Positions 1-7,387 of a stretch of DNA of 17,089 bases are shown piece by piece (position 1 is the stretch's first letter; each line of letters begins with the position of its first letter). The notes under the pieces are model-generated. The model did not search any database. It was not told the origin of the DNA and saw only the letters and a program-made list of their open reading frames with translations. Origin of the DNA: Sphingomonas sp. G-3-2-10. Its GTDB lineage: Bacteria > Pseudomonadota > Alphaproteobacteria > Sphingomonadales > Sphingomonadaceae. Location of the stretch: positions 1 through 17,089 of the forward strand of contig NZ_JABBFY010000004.1 in assembly GCF_012927115.1 (NCBI RefSeq). Reading direction: 5' to 3'. Position numbers and translations under genes: made by a program.

Positions 1-860
1 CGGCGTCGCAGCTGGGTGAAGTCCATCTCCTCGTTGCAGGCGCGGGCTGTGCCGCAGTCGCTGACGAAGCCGCGAAGATTGCGGGCGTGGGCAAGGTGCA
101 TCTGGCCGACGACGCTTCGCTGGGTCATGCACTCGCGGAGAACGCCGCGCCGCTGATCGTGGGCCTGATGGACAGCCACGATGCGGTGCTGTTCCCGGCA
201 ACCAGCAACGGCAAGAACATCGCCCCGCGCGTGGCGGCGTTGCTCGACGTGATGCAGATTTCGGACATTCTGTCGGTGGAAGGCGCGGACACGTTCACGC
301 GTCCGATCTATGCCGGCAACGCCATCGCCACCGTGAAGACCAGCGACAAGAAGCTGGTGATCACGGTTCGCGGCACGGCCTTCGCCAAGGCGGACGCCAA
401 TGGCGGTTCGGGTACGGTGGAAGCCGTTTCCGGCGCCAGCGACACCGGCATCTCGAAGTTCGTGTCGGCCGAGATTGCGAAGTCGGAGCGTCCGGAACTG
501 ACTTCGGCGAAGATCATCGTCTCTGGTGGCCGCGCGCTGCAGAACAGCGAGAACTTCCACAGCATCATCGAGCCGCTGGCGGACAAGCTGGGTGCCGGCG
601 TCGGCGCATCGCGCGCCGCGGTGGACGCGGGCTATGTTCCCAACGACTATCAGGTCGGCCAGACCGGCAAGATCGTCGCGCCGGAAGTCTATATCGCGGT
701 CGGCATTTCCGGCGCGATCCAGCATCTGGCGGGCATGAAGGACTCCAAGACGATCATCGCGATCAACAAGGACGAAGACGCCCCGATCTTCCAGGTCGCA
801 GACATCGGCCTCGTCGGAGACCTCTTCAAGATCGTCCCCGAACTGACCGAAAAGCTTTGA
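1..860 (+). CDS. etfA: Electron transfer flavoprotein subunit alpha, 5'-truncated by window edge
   Basis: Partial gene; its beginning lies left of the window and the first complete codon is at base 3. A GTG at 87 opens an ORF, but the same frame reads back to the edge as typical EtfA sequence ([13 protein letters not shown]), so 87 is not the real start. EtfA pairs with EtfB to carry electrons from acyl-CoA and other flavin dehydrogenases to ETF:ubiquinone oxidoreductase. The C-terminal FAD-binding domain is complete. It shows [47 protein letters not shown] and [10 protein letters not shown], then [19 protein letters not shown] near the end, all hallmarks of the family. The usual length is about 310 residues, so only 20-30 residues are missing. 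etfB is normally immediately upstream and would be expected just outside the window. Identification is firm. Confidence 0.96.
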   Translation, partial: ASQLGEVHLLVAGAGCAAVADEAAKIAGVGKVHLADDASLGHALAENAAPLIVGLMDSHDAVLFPATSNGKNIAPRVAALLDVMQISDILSVEGADTFTRPIYAGNAIATVKTSDKKLVITVRGTAFAKADANGGSGTVEAVSGASDTGISKFVSAEIAKSERPELTSAKIIVSGGRALQNSENFHSIIEPLADKLGAGVGASRAAVDAGYVPNDYQVGQTGKIVAPEVYIAVGISGAIQHLAGMKDSKTIIAINKDEDAPIFQVADIGLVGDLFKIVPELTEKL

Positions 861-867
861 CCTTTCC

Positions 868-895
868 CGCCGCCCTGGCCTCCGCCGGGGCGGCG
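868..895 (+). terminator. GC-rich hairpin between etfA and the aldehyde dehydrogenase gene
   Basis: A perfect 8-bp inverted repeat (868-875 with 888-895, 12-nt loop) starts 8 bases after the etfA stop. The downstream bases contain only a short T run (904-907), so it is not a textbook Rho-independent terminator. It could act as a 3'-end stabiliser or partial attenuator. It ends a few bases before the GGAG Shine-Dalgarno of the next gene. Confidence 0.35.
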
Positions 896-909
896 TATTG
901 GAGTTTTGT

Positions 910-2358
910 ATGACGATCGCGCTTTCCGACACCGGCCTGCTCCGCGAGCAATGCTATATCGACGGCGTCTGGACCGGGGCGGGCACGATTGCCGTGACCG
1001 ATCCGGCGACCGACGAAACGCTGGCGTCGGTGCCCGATCTGGGCGTGGACGATACCCGCGCCGCGATCGCCGCCGCCGAGGCCGCGCTGCCCGAATGGCG
1101 CGCGAAGACTGCGGGCGAGCGTTCGCGCATCCTGCGGCGCTGGTTCGACCTGATCATCGCCGCACAGGACGATCTCGCGATGATCCTCACCCGCGAGCAG
1201 GGCAAGCCGCTGGCCGAGGCCAAGGGAGAGATCGCCTATGCCGCCGCCTTCATCGAATGGTTCGCCGAGGAAGCGAAGCGCGTTTATGGCGAAGTGATCC
1301 CCAGCCACCGCGCTGACAGCCGAATCGTCGTCATCAAGCAGCCGGTCGGCGTGGTCGCCGCGATCACGCCGTGGAATTTCCCCGCGGCGATGATCACCCG
1401 CAAGGCCGCGCCGGCGCTGGCGTCGGGCTGCACGATGGTGCTCAAGCCCGCGACCCAGACGCCGCTGACCGCACTGGCGCTGGCGGTGCTGGCCGAGCGG
1501 GCGGGCATCCCGAAAGGCGTGTTCAACGTCGTCACCGGGTCGTCGCGCGTGATCGGTGGCGAACTGACCGGCAATGCCTCGGTGCGCAAGCTCAGCTTCA
1601 CCGGATCGACCGAGGTCGGCAAGACGCTGATGGCCCAGTGCGCGCCGACGATGAAGAAGCTGTCGATGGAGCTTGGCGGCAACGCGCCCTTCATCGTCTT
1701 CGCCGATGCCGATCTCGACGCGGCGGTCGAAGGCGCGATCGCGTCCAAGTACCGCAACAGCGGCCAGACCTGTGTCTGCGTGAACCGCATCCTCGTCCAG
1801 CGGGAGATCGCTGCCGAATTCGAGAAGAAGCTGGCGGCCGCGGTCGCCGCGCTGAAGGTCGGGCCGGGCACCGGCGCGGGCGTGGTGCAGGGGCCGCTGA
1901 TCGACGAAAAGGCCGTCGAAAAGGTCGAGGAGCATATCGCCGACGCAGTCGCCAAGGGCGGCCGCCTGATCCTGGGCGGGCATCGCCACCCCCTGGGCCA
2001 CAGCTTCTTCGAGCCGACCATCGTGGCGGATTGCACGCCGGAGATGGAACTGGCGCGCGAAGAGACATTCGGCCCGCTGGCCTCGATCTTCACCTTCGAA
2101 ACCGAAGCCGAAGCAATCGCGCTAGCCAACGATACGGAGGTCGGTCTTGCCGGCTATTTCTACACCCGCGACCTCGCCCGCGCCTGGCGCGTCGGCGAAG
2201 CGATGGAGGTCGGCATGGTGGGCATCAACACCGGCCTGATTTCCACCGAAGTCGCACCGTTCGGCGGGATCAAGGAATCGGGCATGGGCCGCGAAGGCTC
2301 GCACCACGGGATCGAGGATTATGTGGAGATCAAATATCTCTGCATGAGCGGTCTCTAG
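910..2358 (+). CDS. gabD: Succinate-semialdehyde dehydrogenase, NAD(P)-dependent (ALDH superfamily)
   Basis: 482 residues, the same size as typical GabD. It oxidises succinate semialdehyde to succinate, feeding GABA or 4-hydroxybutyrate breakdown into the TCA cycle. ALDH hallmarks are visible: ITPWNFP with the oxyanion Asn at residue 156, MELGGNAPF with the general-base Glu at 254, and GQTCVCVNR with the catalytic Cys at 288 and a second Cys at 290. The GQTCVC pattern is characteristic of SSADH. The C-terminal [15 protein letters not shown] segment is also typical. I chose ATG 910 over the in-frame TTG at 898 because GGAG lies at 900-903, 6 bases upstream, and the protein then starts in register with family members. 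The gene follows etfA by 49 bases and may be co-transcribed with it. It converges on the acyl-CoA synthetase with only 5 bases between stops. Substrate could be a related short semialdehyde such as glutarate semialdehyde. Confidence 0.9.
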   Translation: MTIALSDTGLLREQCYIDGVWTGAGTIAVTDPATDETLASVPDLGVDDTRAAIAAAEAALPEWRAKTAGERSRILRRWFDLIIAAQDDLAMILTREQGKPLAEAKGEIAYAAAFIEWFAEEAKRVYGEVIPSHRADSRIVVIKQPVGVVAAITPWNFPAAMITRKAAPALASGCTMVLKPATQTPLTALALAVLAERAGIPKGVFNVVTGSSRVIGGELTGNASVRKLSFTGSTEVGKTLMAQCAPTMKKLSMELGGNAPFIVFADADLDAAVEGAIASKYRNSGQTCVCVNRILVQREIAAEFEKKLAAAVAALKVGPGTGAGVVQGPLIDEKAVEKVEEHIADAVAKGGRLILGGHRHPLGHSFFEPTIVADCTPEMELAREETFGPLASIFTFETEAEAIALANDTEVGLAGYFYTRDLARAWRVGEAMEVGMVGINTGLISTEVAPFGGIKESGMGREGSHHGIEDYVEIKYLCMSGL

Positions 2359-2363
2359 GCCGG

Positions 2364-4004
2364 TCAGGCCGCCTGCATCGCGGCGAGCAGGGTCGCCCGG
2401 ATTTCGTGCTTCAGCACCTTGCCCGTCGCGTTCCGGGGCAGGGCATCCCACAGTTCGACGCGCTCGGGGCGCTTGAAGGCGGCAAGGCCCTTGCCGGCGA
2501 GATAGGCGCCCAGCGTCGCGAGATCGGGGGCCGCGCCGCTCGTGGCGACCACCACCGCACAGGCGCGCTCGCCCGTAACCGGATCGGGCAGGCCGACGAT
2601 CGCGACTTCGGCCACCTCGGGATGCTCGAGCAGGATATCCTCGACTTCCTTGGGAGAGATATTCTCGCCCTTGCGGATGATGATGTCCTTCGCGCGCCCG
2701 GAGACGACCAGATATTCGCCGTCGATCCAGCGGCCGATATCGCCCGTCCGGTAGAAACCCCCATCGTCGAACACGCTGGCTTCGTCCTCGGCATGGACAT
2801 AGCCGACCAGCATCTGCGGCCCGCGCGCATAGATTTCGCCTTCGTCGGCGCTCGCCGCGACATGGCTGCCCAGCCGCACTTCGGCGATGCCCGGCCGCCC
2901 ATCGGTCTCGGCGGCATGCGTCAGGTCGTCGCGGCCGATCGATCCGACGGTGGTGACGGGCACCTCGGTCGAGCCATAGACGCGACTAACCACGGCGTTC
3001 TCGAACTGTGCAACGCCTTCGCGGATCACGGCCGGAGGGATCGCCGCGCCGCCGCAGATGAAAAGTTTCAGCGAAGGCAGGCGAGTGCCGCGCGTGCGTG
3101 CGGCGGCGATCAGCCCTTCGAGGAACGGCGTCGCGCCGGCCATATGGGTGCAGCCGTGGCGCTCGATCAGCTCGACACAGGCATCCGCGTCCCATTGCTC
3201 CATCAGCACCGCGCTGGCGCCCAGCAGCAGCGGCAGTTCGAACGCATAGATCGAGCCGCCGATATGGCTGACCGGGGACGGTACGATGAACCGGTCGCCC
3301 GGTTCGATCAGCCAGTGTTGGCCCAGCTGGCGGACCAGCGCGCCGAGCGAATTATGGCTGTGCATCACCCCCTTGGGGCTGCCCGTTGTGCCGGAAGTGT
3401 AGAGGATCATCTGCACCGCATCGGCGTCGACTTGCGGCAGTTCGATGTCGTGCCGCTCGGCCAATAGGTCAGCATAGGCGGTGTGTCCGCGCGCATCGCC
3501 GCGCAGAACGACGATTTCGGGCGGTCGCTCCAACTGGCCGCAGACCGTGCCGAGCATCGCGGCATAGTCCTGATTGCGCAGCCGTTCGGGGATGAACACC
3601 ACGCGGCTGTCGATATCGGGCAGCATGTGCAGCAGCTCGCGCTCGCGCAGCGAAGGCAGGATCGGATGGACGATCATCCCGGCCAGCGTCGCGCCGAGAT
3701 ATATGGTGGCCGATTCGTGCCAGTTGGGCAGCATGAACGAAACGGTGCTGCCGGGTTCGGCGCGAGCGAGCAGCGCGCGGGCCATCGCGCTGGCTTCGTC
3801 GAACAAGGTAGCGCAATCGATCTGGCGTTCGCCGTCGATCAGTACGATCCGGCTGGGCGTTTCCGCCGCCGCGCGCCGCAGCGCATCGCCCAGCGTGTCG
3901 CAGGTCCACCATCCACCGGCATAGGCCCGCGCCGCGCGATCCTCGTCCCAGCGGATCAGCCGGCCGGCGATCGATCGGCGTCCCTTGTTCGCGATGCTAT
4001 CCAT
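2364..4004 (-). CDS. Class I adenylate-forming acyl-CoA synthetase (AMP-dependent ligase)
   Basis: A cytosolic enzyme that activates a carboxylic acid with ATP and transfers it to CoA. All core motifs of the family are present in order: the phosphate loop YTSGTTGSPKG, the A5 motif YGSTEVPVTT, the A7 motif YRTGDIGRW, the hinge/A8 region VVSGRAKDIIIRKGENISPKE, and the A10 motif NATGKVLK with the catalytic lysine. The LPNWHES and LPSLRERELLHML segments resemble the cyclohexanecarboxylate/carnitine-CoA ligase-like branch rather than acetyl-CoA synthetase, but the substrate cannot be read from sequence. Start: an in-frame ATG at 4073 would overlap the upstream kinase by 28 bases; I prefer ATG 4004 (546 residues), where the family-like N-terminus begins 41 bases after the kinase stop. 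Neither start has a clear Shine-Dalgarno. It is the last gene of a leftward trio. Confidence 0.88.
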   Translation of the reverse strand: MDSIANKGRRSIAGRLIRWDEDRAARAYAGGWWTCDTLGDALRRAAAETPSRIVLIDGERQIDCATLFDEASAMARALLARAEPGSTVSFMLPNWHESATIYLGATLAGMIVHPILPSLRERELLHMLPDIDSRVVFIPERLRNQDYAAMLGTVCGQLERPPEIVVLRGDARGHTAYADLLAERHDIELPQVDADAVQMILYTSGTTGSPKGVMHSHNSLGALVRQLGQHWLIEPGDRFIVPSPVSHIGGSIYAFELPLLLGASAVLMEQWDADACVELIERHGCTHMAGATPFLEGLIAAARTRGTRLPSLKLFICGGAAIPPAVIREGVAQFENAVVSRVYGSTEVPVTTVGSIGRDDLTHAAETDGRPGIAEVRLGSHVAASADEGEIYARGPQMLVGYVHAEDEASVFDDGGFYRTGDIGRWIDGEYLVVSGRAKDIIIRKGENISPKEVEDILLEHPEVAEVAIVGLPDPVTGERACAVVVATSGAAPDLATLGAYLAGKGLAAFKRPERVELWDALPRNATGKVLKHEIRATLLAAMQAA

Positions 4005-4045
4005 GTCCGGCCCGACCCGCTTTTTCGTGAAATACGCTGATGGCC

Positions 4046-4906
4046 TTAATGCGCTTTTCGACGGCCGGTCCATACGCCGGAGCGATTTTCGGTCGGCCTG
4101 CGTTCGGCATCGAGCCGGATCACGGCATCGGCGCGATCGGGCATCTCGGTAATGATCCAGCGAGACAGCCGTTCGTAGTGCTGCACGAAGACTGCGATCT
4201 GTTCGTCGGTCATCAGGCGGGCGGGGAGTTTCGCTTCCTGCTCGCGGCGCCAGCCGACGATGGTCTCGAAGGCCGGCGGCACGAGCTGGATCAGATAGTC
4301 GATCCGTTTAAACAGCGATTGGTAGGTCCGGAGCGCATCATTCGCATGCCGCCGCCAGATGCCTTGCGGATCGGCATCGGCTTCCAGCGTGTTGACCGGA
4401 TCGGCGAGCGCTTCGTCGCGCTGGGGGACGGCCCCGACGCACCAGCCTTCAAACAGGACGATATCCGCCGGACCCTCGAACCGGGTATCCGCGCCGCGAT
4501 CGTCGGCCGCCTTGTCGAACGAGGGCAAGGCGAGGCTCTCGCTCGCGATCAGCCGGTCGATCGTACTGGTCATCAGCGCCAGATCATGCGTCCCGGGCGG
4601 CCCGCGCGTCGCGAACAAGGGATGTATCGTGTCGGCCAGCGCGCGGCGCTCGGCGCGGGTGAGGTAGAAGTCGTCGATCGAGAGGACCGCCGCCCGCAGC
4701 CCCTTTGCTTCCAGCAACAGCCCGAGCGCAGCGGCTCCGGTCGATTTGCCGCTGCCTTGCGGCCCGCACAGTCCGATCAGCGCGGGGCGCTGAATCGTTG
4801 CGATCCGTTCGGCCAGCGGTGTCCACAGCAGATCGATCGTATCGGCATATGTGCCGGGAAGCCGCTGCGCGGTCAGAAAAGCGGCGATGTCCGGTCGCGG
4901 GGCCAC
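4046..4906 (-). CDS. P-loop kinase of the D-glycerate 3-kinase (GLYK/Tda10) type
   Basis: 286 residues with a GTG start. The fold is that of the phosphoribulokinase/uridine kinase group. A Walker A loop GPQGSGKST is at residues 48-56, followed by SIDDFYLTRAER (about 76-87), RGPPGTHDL (101-109), FDKAADDRG (130-138) and FEGWCVG (152-158). This set, especially IDDFY, RGPPGTHD and EGWCVG, is what I know from plant and fungal D-glycerate 3-kinases and their bacterial relatives. Such enzymes phosphorylate D-glycerate to 3-phosphoglycerate, but many bacterial members are annotated only as kinases and the substrate here is inferred. It begins 7 bases after the stop of the FMN reductase gene, so the two are almost certainly co-transcribed. 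No usable ATG exists before the Walker A motif, which supports the GTG start. Confidence 0.82.
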   Translation of the reverse strand: MAPRPDIAAFLTAQRLPGTYADTIDLLWTPLAERIATIQRPALIGLCGPQGSGKSTGAAALGLLLEAKGLRAAVLSIDDFYLTRAERRALADTIHPLFATRGPPGTHDLALMTSTIDRLIASESLALPSFDKAADDRGADTRFEGPADIVLFEGWCVGAVPQRDEALADPVNTLEADADPQGIWRRHANDALRTYQSLFKRIDYLIQLVPPAFETIVGWRREQEAKLPARLMTDEQIAVFVQHYERLSRWIITEMPDRADAVIRLDAERRPTENRSGVWTGRRKAH

Positions 4907-4913
4907 CGCGGCG

Positions 4914-5492
4914 TCACGCCTTGTCTTTCGGCGCGGCGGAAAGCTGGACGAAATGCATCACCTGGCCCGCCAGAATGCGCAGGTTCGTGCTGAGGCTCGC
5001 GTCGCTGCAATCGCCATCGTCGCCGAACAGGCGCGTGGTGGTGTTGGCGGCAACGCCCAGCGGGGTCGGCCAGCCGCGCAGCGCGTGGACGATGGTGCGC
5101 AACGCGATCAGCGTCGATCCGGTTGCCTGCCAGCCATAGGCGCAGGCGATGCAACCGACCGCACGCCCGTCCAGATAGACGCGGTCGTCCTTCGCGGTGT
5201 CCTCGACATAATCCAGCGCGTTCTTGATCATGCCCGAGATCGAACCGTGATAGCCGGGCGAGGCGATCACGATTCCGTCGGCGCGGCGCACCAGTTCGAT
5301 CAGCCGCTGCGCTTTGGGATCGCGCTCGGGATTTTCCGGCGCATAGAGCGGCAACACCATATCCGGTCCCGCGAGACACTCGGTCTCCGCGCCCAGCGCC
5401 TCAATCTCTTTCAGCGCGGCGCGCAGCACCAGTTCGGAGGAGGATCCGGCGCGCGTGGTGCCGCCGATGCCGAGGATGAAGGGCTTGCTCAT
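4914..5492 (-). CDS. NADPH-dependent FMN reductase family protein (flavodoxin fold)
   Basis: 192 residues with an ATG start. The N-terminal GIGGTTRAGSSSE (residues 8-20) is the FMN-phosphate loop of the family. The segment SPGYHGSISGMIKNALDYVE (78-97) is the second signature, corresponding to SPEYNGSIPG-KNALDW in characterised members. These proteins reduce FMN or quinones, or act as azoreductase or chromate-reductase-like enzymes, using NAD(P)H in the cytosol; the physiological acceptor is unknown. It is the first gene of the leftward trio, with the kinase starting 7 bases downstream. The upstream region is shared with the divergent CoA-ester lyase gene and contains a long inverted repeat. 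No good Shine-Dalgarno is visible before the ATG. A C-terminal APKDKA tail is unremarkable. Confidence 0.88.
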   Translation of the reverse strand: MSKPFILGIGGTTRAGSSSELVLRAALKEIEALGAETECLAGPDMVLPLYAPENPERDPKAQRLIELVRRADGIVIASPGYHGSISGMIKNALDYVEDTAKDDRVYLDGRAVGCIACAYGWQATGSTLIALRTIVHALRGWPTPLGVAANTTTRLFGDDGDCSDASLSTNLRILAGQVMHFVQLSAAPKDKA

Positions 5493-5518
5493 CGGAAGGT
5501 GGGTATCAGCAGGGCGCG

Positions 5519-5548
5519 GCCTTGCAACCCGCCTTTTTCGTGCAAGGC
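5519..5548. repeat. Inverted repeat in the divergent promoter region
   Basis: An 8-bp perfect inverted repeat (GCCTTGCA at 5519-5526, TGCAAGGC at 5541-5548) flanks a 14-nt spacer. Allowing one bulged base at 5549, it extends by four more G/C pairs (5515-5518 with 5550-5553). It lies between the divergent FMN reductase and CoA-ester lyase genes, where a regulator operator would be expected. It may equally be a 5'-UTR hairpin of the leftward transcript. No clear promoter hexamers were identified around it. Confidence 0.45.
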
Positions 5549-5625
5549 GCGCGGGTCCGAGTTGCCAGCGCTATCGGGGTGATGTCATGGACGATACGTC
5601 ATTCACCTGCCGGAGCGCCTGATCC

Positions 5626-6462
5626 GTGAAGCTCAGATCCCTGTTGTTCGTCCCCGGCGACCGTCCAGAGCGTTTCCCCAAGGCAGCGGCCAGCGGCGCG
5701 GATGCGCTGATCCTCGATCTGGAGGATTCGGTGGCGTTGGAGAAGAAGCCCGAGGCACGTATCGCCATTGCCGAATGGCTGGCGGGCGAGCGTCAGGTGC
5801 CGTGCTTCGTGCGGGTCAATCCGCTCGATGGAGTGGAGACGCTCGCCGATCTGGCGGCGGTGATCGAATTGAAGCCCGATGGCATCGTGCTGCCCAAGGC
5901 CGAAGGCGCGGCGCCGGTGCGCGCGCTGATCGAACTGGCGGGCGGCAACTGCCCCCCGGTCCTGCCGATCGCAAGCGAGACCGCAGCGGCGATCTTCGAG
6001 CTTTCGAGCTATCGCGAGGTATCCGAACATCTCGCCGGCCTGACCTGGGGGGCGGAGGACCTTCCGGCGGCGATCGGTGCAGCGACGTCGCGCAACCCTG
6101 ACGGCAGCTACACCGCGCCCTACGAGACCGTCCGCTCGCTCGTCCTGTTCGCGGGACATGCGGCAGGCGTGGCGGCGATCGAGACCGTCTATCCCGATAT
6201 CGCCAATACCGAGGGGCTGGCAGCCTATATCGCGCGCGGGCAGCGTGATGGATTCACCGGCATGATGGCGATCCACCCCAATCAGGTCGCGGCGATCAAT
6301 GCCGGTTTCACGCCCAGCGAAGCACAGGTGGCACATGCGAAAGCCGTAGTCGCGGCGTTCGCGGAGAGTCCCGGCGCGGGTGCCTTGAAGCTGGACGGGA
6401 AGATGATCGACCAGCCGCATCTGAAGCAGGCAAGGGCGTTGCTGGCGCGAGCGGGGGGCTGA
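5626..6462 (+). CDS. CoA-ester lyase of the HpcH/HpaI - CitE family
   Basis: 278 residues with a GTG start; GGAG at 5612-5615 lies 10 bases upstream. It belongs to the TIM-barrel citrate-lyase-beta-like family, which cleaves or forms C-C bonds in malyl-CoA, citramalyl-CoA or related thioesters. Signatures are LRSLLFVPGDRPERF at the N-terminus, LDLEDSV (residues 30-36), FVRVNP (61-66), PIASETA with the likely metal-ligand Glu at 118, WGAEDL with a metal-ligand Asp at 145, and AIHPNQ (215-220). The stand-alone size and lack of citrate lyase alpha/gamma neighbours argue against true citrate lyase. Malyl-CoA or (S)-citramalyl-CoA lyase activity is more likely, but the substrate is not decided by sequence. 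It is divergent from the FMN reductase gene and converges on the membrane-protein gene at 6495. Confidence 0.87.
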   Translation: MKLRSLLFVPGDRPERFPKAAASGADALILDLEDSVALEKKPEARIAIAEWLAGERQVPCFVRVNPLDGVETLADLAAVIELKPDGIVLPKAEGAAPVRALIELAGGNCPPVLPIASETAAAIFELSSYREVSEHLAGLTWGAEDLPAAIGAATSRNPDGSYTAPYETVRSLVLFAGHAAGVAAIETVYPDIANTEGLAAYIARGQRDGFTGMMAIHPNQVAAINAGFTPSEAQVAHAKAVVAAFAESPGAGALKLDGKMIDQPHLKQARALLARAGG

Positions 6463-6480
6463 GCTCTGGCCCAAGCCCCC
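6454..6480. terminator. Possible bidirectional hairpin between convergent genes
   Basis: A 7-bp perfect inverted repeat (GGGGGCT at 6454-6460, AGCCCCC at 6474-6480) overlaps the last codons of the CoA-ester lyase gene. A second small GC hairpin (6481-6492) follows directly. The position between convergent genes suits a terminator, but no T tract follows on either strand, so this is a weak call. Confidence 0.3.
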
Positions 6481-6494
6481 GGCGGGAGCGCCGT

Positions 6495-7061
6495 TCAGGC
6501 GGCGCGTTCGCCCGCGGCCTTGCGGAACAGCGCTGCGGAGGCGAGCAGCATCGCGGTGAAAATCGCCGACATCACCGCGCCGGCCATGTCGAGGAACAAC
6601 GAGACCCCGCCGACCATCGCTTGAGCCACGGCGGCGGCGACCATCGCCCGCGCCATGCCGGCAGGCTGGAAACGGGCCACGAACGCGCCGGCCCCGCCGA
6701 TCGCGATCACGACCGCGAACATCAGATTGGCCGGGTTGTCCTCGTCGCCGATGATGCCCACCGCTAGGTTTATCCAGATCAGCAGGAAGGTCACCGCGAT
6801 CGCGATGCCGAATGCGGCGCGGCCGGCGGTGCTGCCCGACACGCGCACCGCGAACTCCACCATCAGGCCGGTGAGCCCGATCAGGATCGCGGCGAAGGCG
6901 AAGTCGAACCCGGTCCAGGCGACTTCGCGGGTGAACTGCATCGCGATCAGCGGCGCCAGCAACAGGCCCGCCGCGGTGCCCCAGCCGGCGATCCGCCAGT
7001 TGCTGCCGCGCCGTCCGGTTCCGTTCGTCATTTCCATCGCCATTGCCGTGACCTTCTCCAT
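6495..7061 (-). CDS. Hypothetical integral membrane protein, about six transmembrane segments
   Basis: 188 residues that I do not recognise as a named family. After a polar N-terminus (TNGTGRRGSNWR), hydrophobic stretches suitable for membrane helices are seen near residues 28-43, 52-72, 84-105, 111-128, 134-155 and 158-176. They are separated by short loops, one acidic (GDEDNPAN, near 106). The protein ends in a basic tail (FRKAAGERAA), which suggests a cytoplasmic C-terminus. No catalytic or transport motif stands out. Two starts are possible: ATG 7061, or ATG 7043, which is preceded by AGAAGG about 8 bases upstream and would remove six residues. The gene faces the CoA-ester lyase (32-bp gap between stops) and is divergent from hisS. 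The coding composition and hydrophobic pattern support a real gene; function is unknown. Confidence 0.75.
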   Translation of the reverse strand: MEKVTAMAMEMTNGTGRRGSNWRIAGWGTAAGLLLAPLIAMQFTREVAWTGFDFAFAAILIGLTGLMVEFAVRVSGSTAGRAAFGIAIAVTFLLIWINLAVGIIGDEDNPANLMFAVVIAIGGAGAFVARFQPAGMARAMVAAAVAQAMVGGVSLFLDMAGAVMSAIFTAMLLASAALFRKAAGERAA

Positions 7062-7143
7062 CGAATGAGGTCATGGCTGTGCCGCGTCGCGCGGGTGAGC
7101 GTCATGAGCGAAGCGTGAGATTTCGCTGAGGAATGCGGGCAAG

Positions 7144-7173
7144 AAAAAGGGCGGCGCCTTTCGGCACCGCCCT
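7144..7173 (-). terminator. Rho-independent terminator oriented leftward, no assigned gene
   Basis: A stable hairpin pairs 7148-7154 with 7167-7173, then has a C-A mismatch, three more G/C pairs and a 4-nt loop (7159-7162). Read on the minus strand it is followed directly by TTTTT, the classical intrinsic terminator layout. On the plus strand the following bases are only mildly T-rich. The leftward gene at 7061 lies downstream of it and hisS runs the other way, so the transcript it ends is unassigned. Confidence 0.65.
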
Positions 7174-7315
7174 CGTTCCCCCTTTAATGACGGGCATTAG
7201 AACCGAAAATTCCGCGCAGCGCCATAGGTTAGCGGCATTATTTACTTCGATATGGACTCAAGTTCCGCTCCGGCGATGGCGGCTGGTCGCGCCGCGGGCG
7301 GGTTCCGGCGCCCGT

Positions 7316-7359
7316 GCGAAGCGGGGCCACCCTTGCGAAAACCCCTTCTGGCGCTTCGC
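7316..7359 (+). other. Inverted repeat just upstream of hisS
   Basis: An 8-bp perfect inverted repeat (GCGAAGCG at 7316-7323, CGCTTCGC at 7352-7359) lies 28 bases before the hisS ATG. Inside it GGGG and CCCC tracts (7323-7326, 7342-7345) can also pair. The remaining 326-bp gap (7062-7387) between the membrane-protein gene and hisS contains the leftward terminator above and a second GC-rich repeat around 7294-7313, with no supported gene. Confidence 0.4.
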
Positions 7360-7387
7360 TCCAGTCTCCACTAATAGCCCCGCCGCT

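Noticed and set aside
1371..3467. Plus-strand ORF of 698 codons across gabD and the acyl-CoA synthetase gene
   Set aside because: It runs out of frame over gabD and antisense over the synthetase; its Arg/Gly-rich translation matches no family, while both real genes have full motif sets. High GC makes such frames common.
5587..5622. 11-codon ORF (MDDTSFTCRSA) just before the CoA-ester lyase, considered as a leader peptide
   Set aside because: No ribosome-binding site, no run of regulatory codons and no attenuator downstream; probably chance.
5599..7074. Minus-strand ORF of 491 codons spanning the CoA-ester lyase and membrane-protein genes
   Set aside because: It is antisense to the lyase, whose motifs are complete, and out of frame with the hydrophobic membrane protein.
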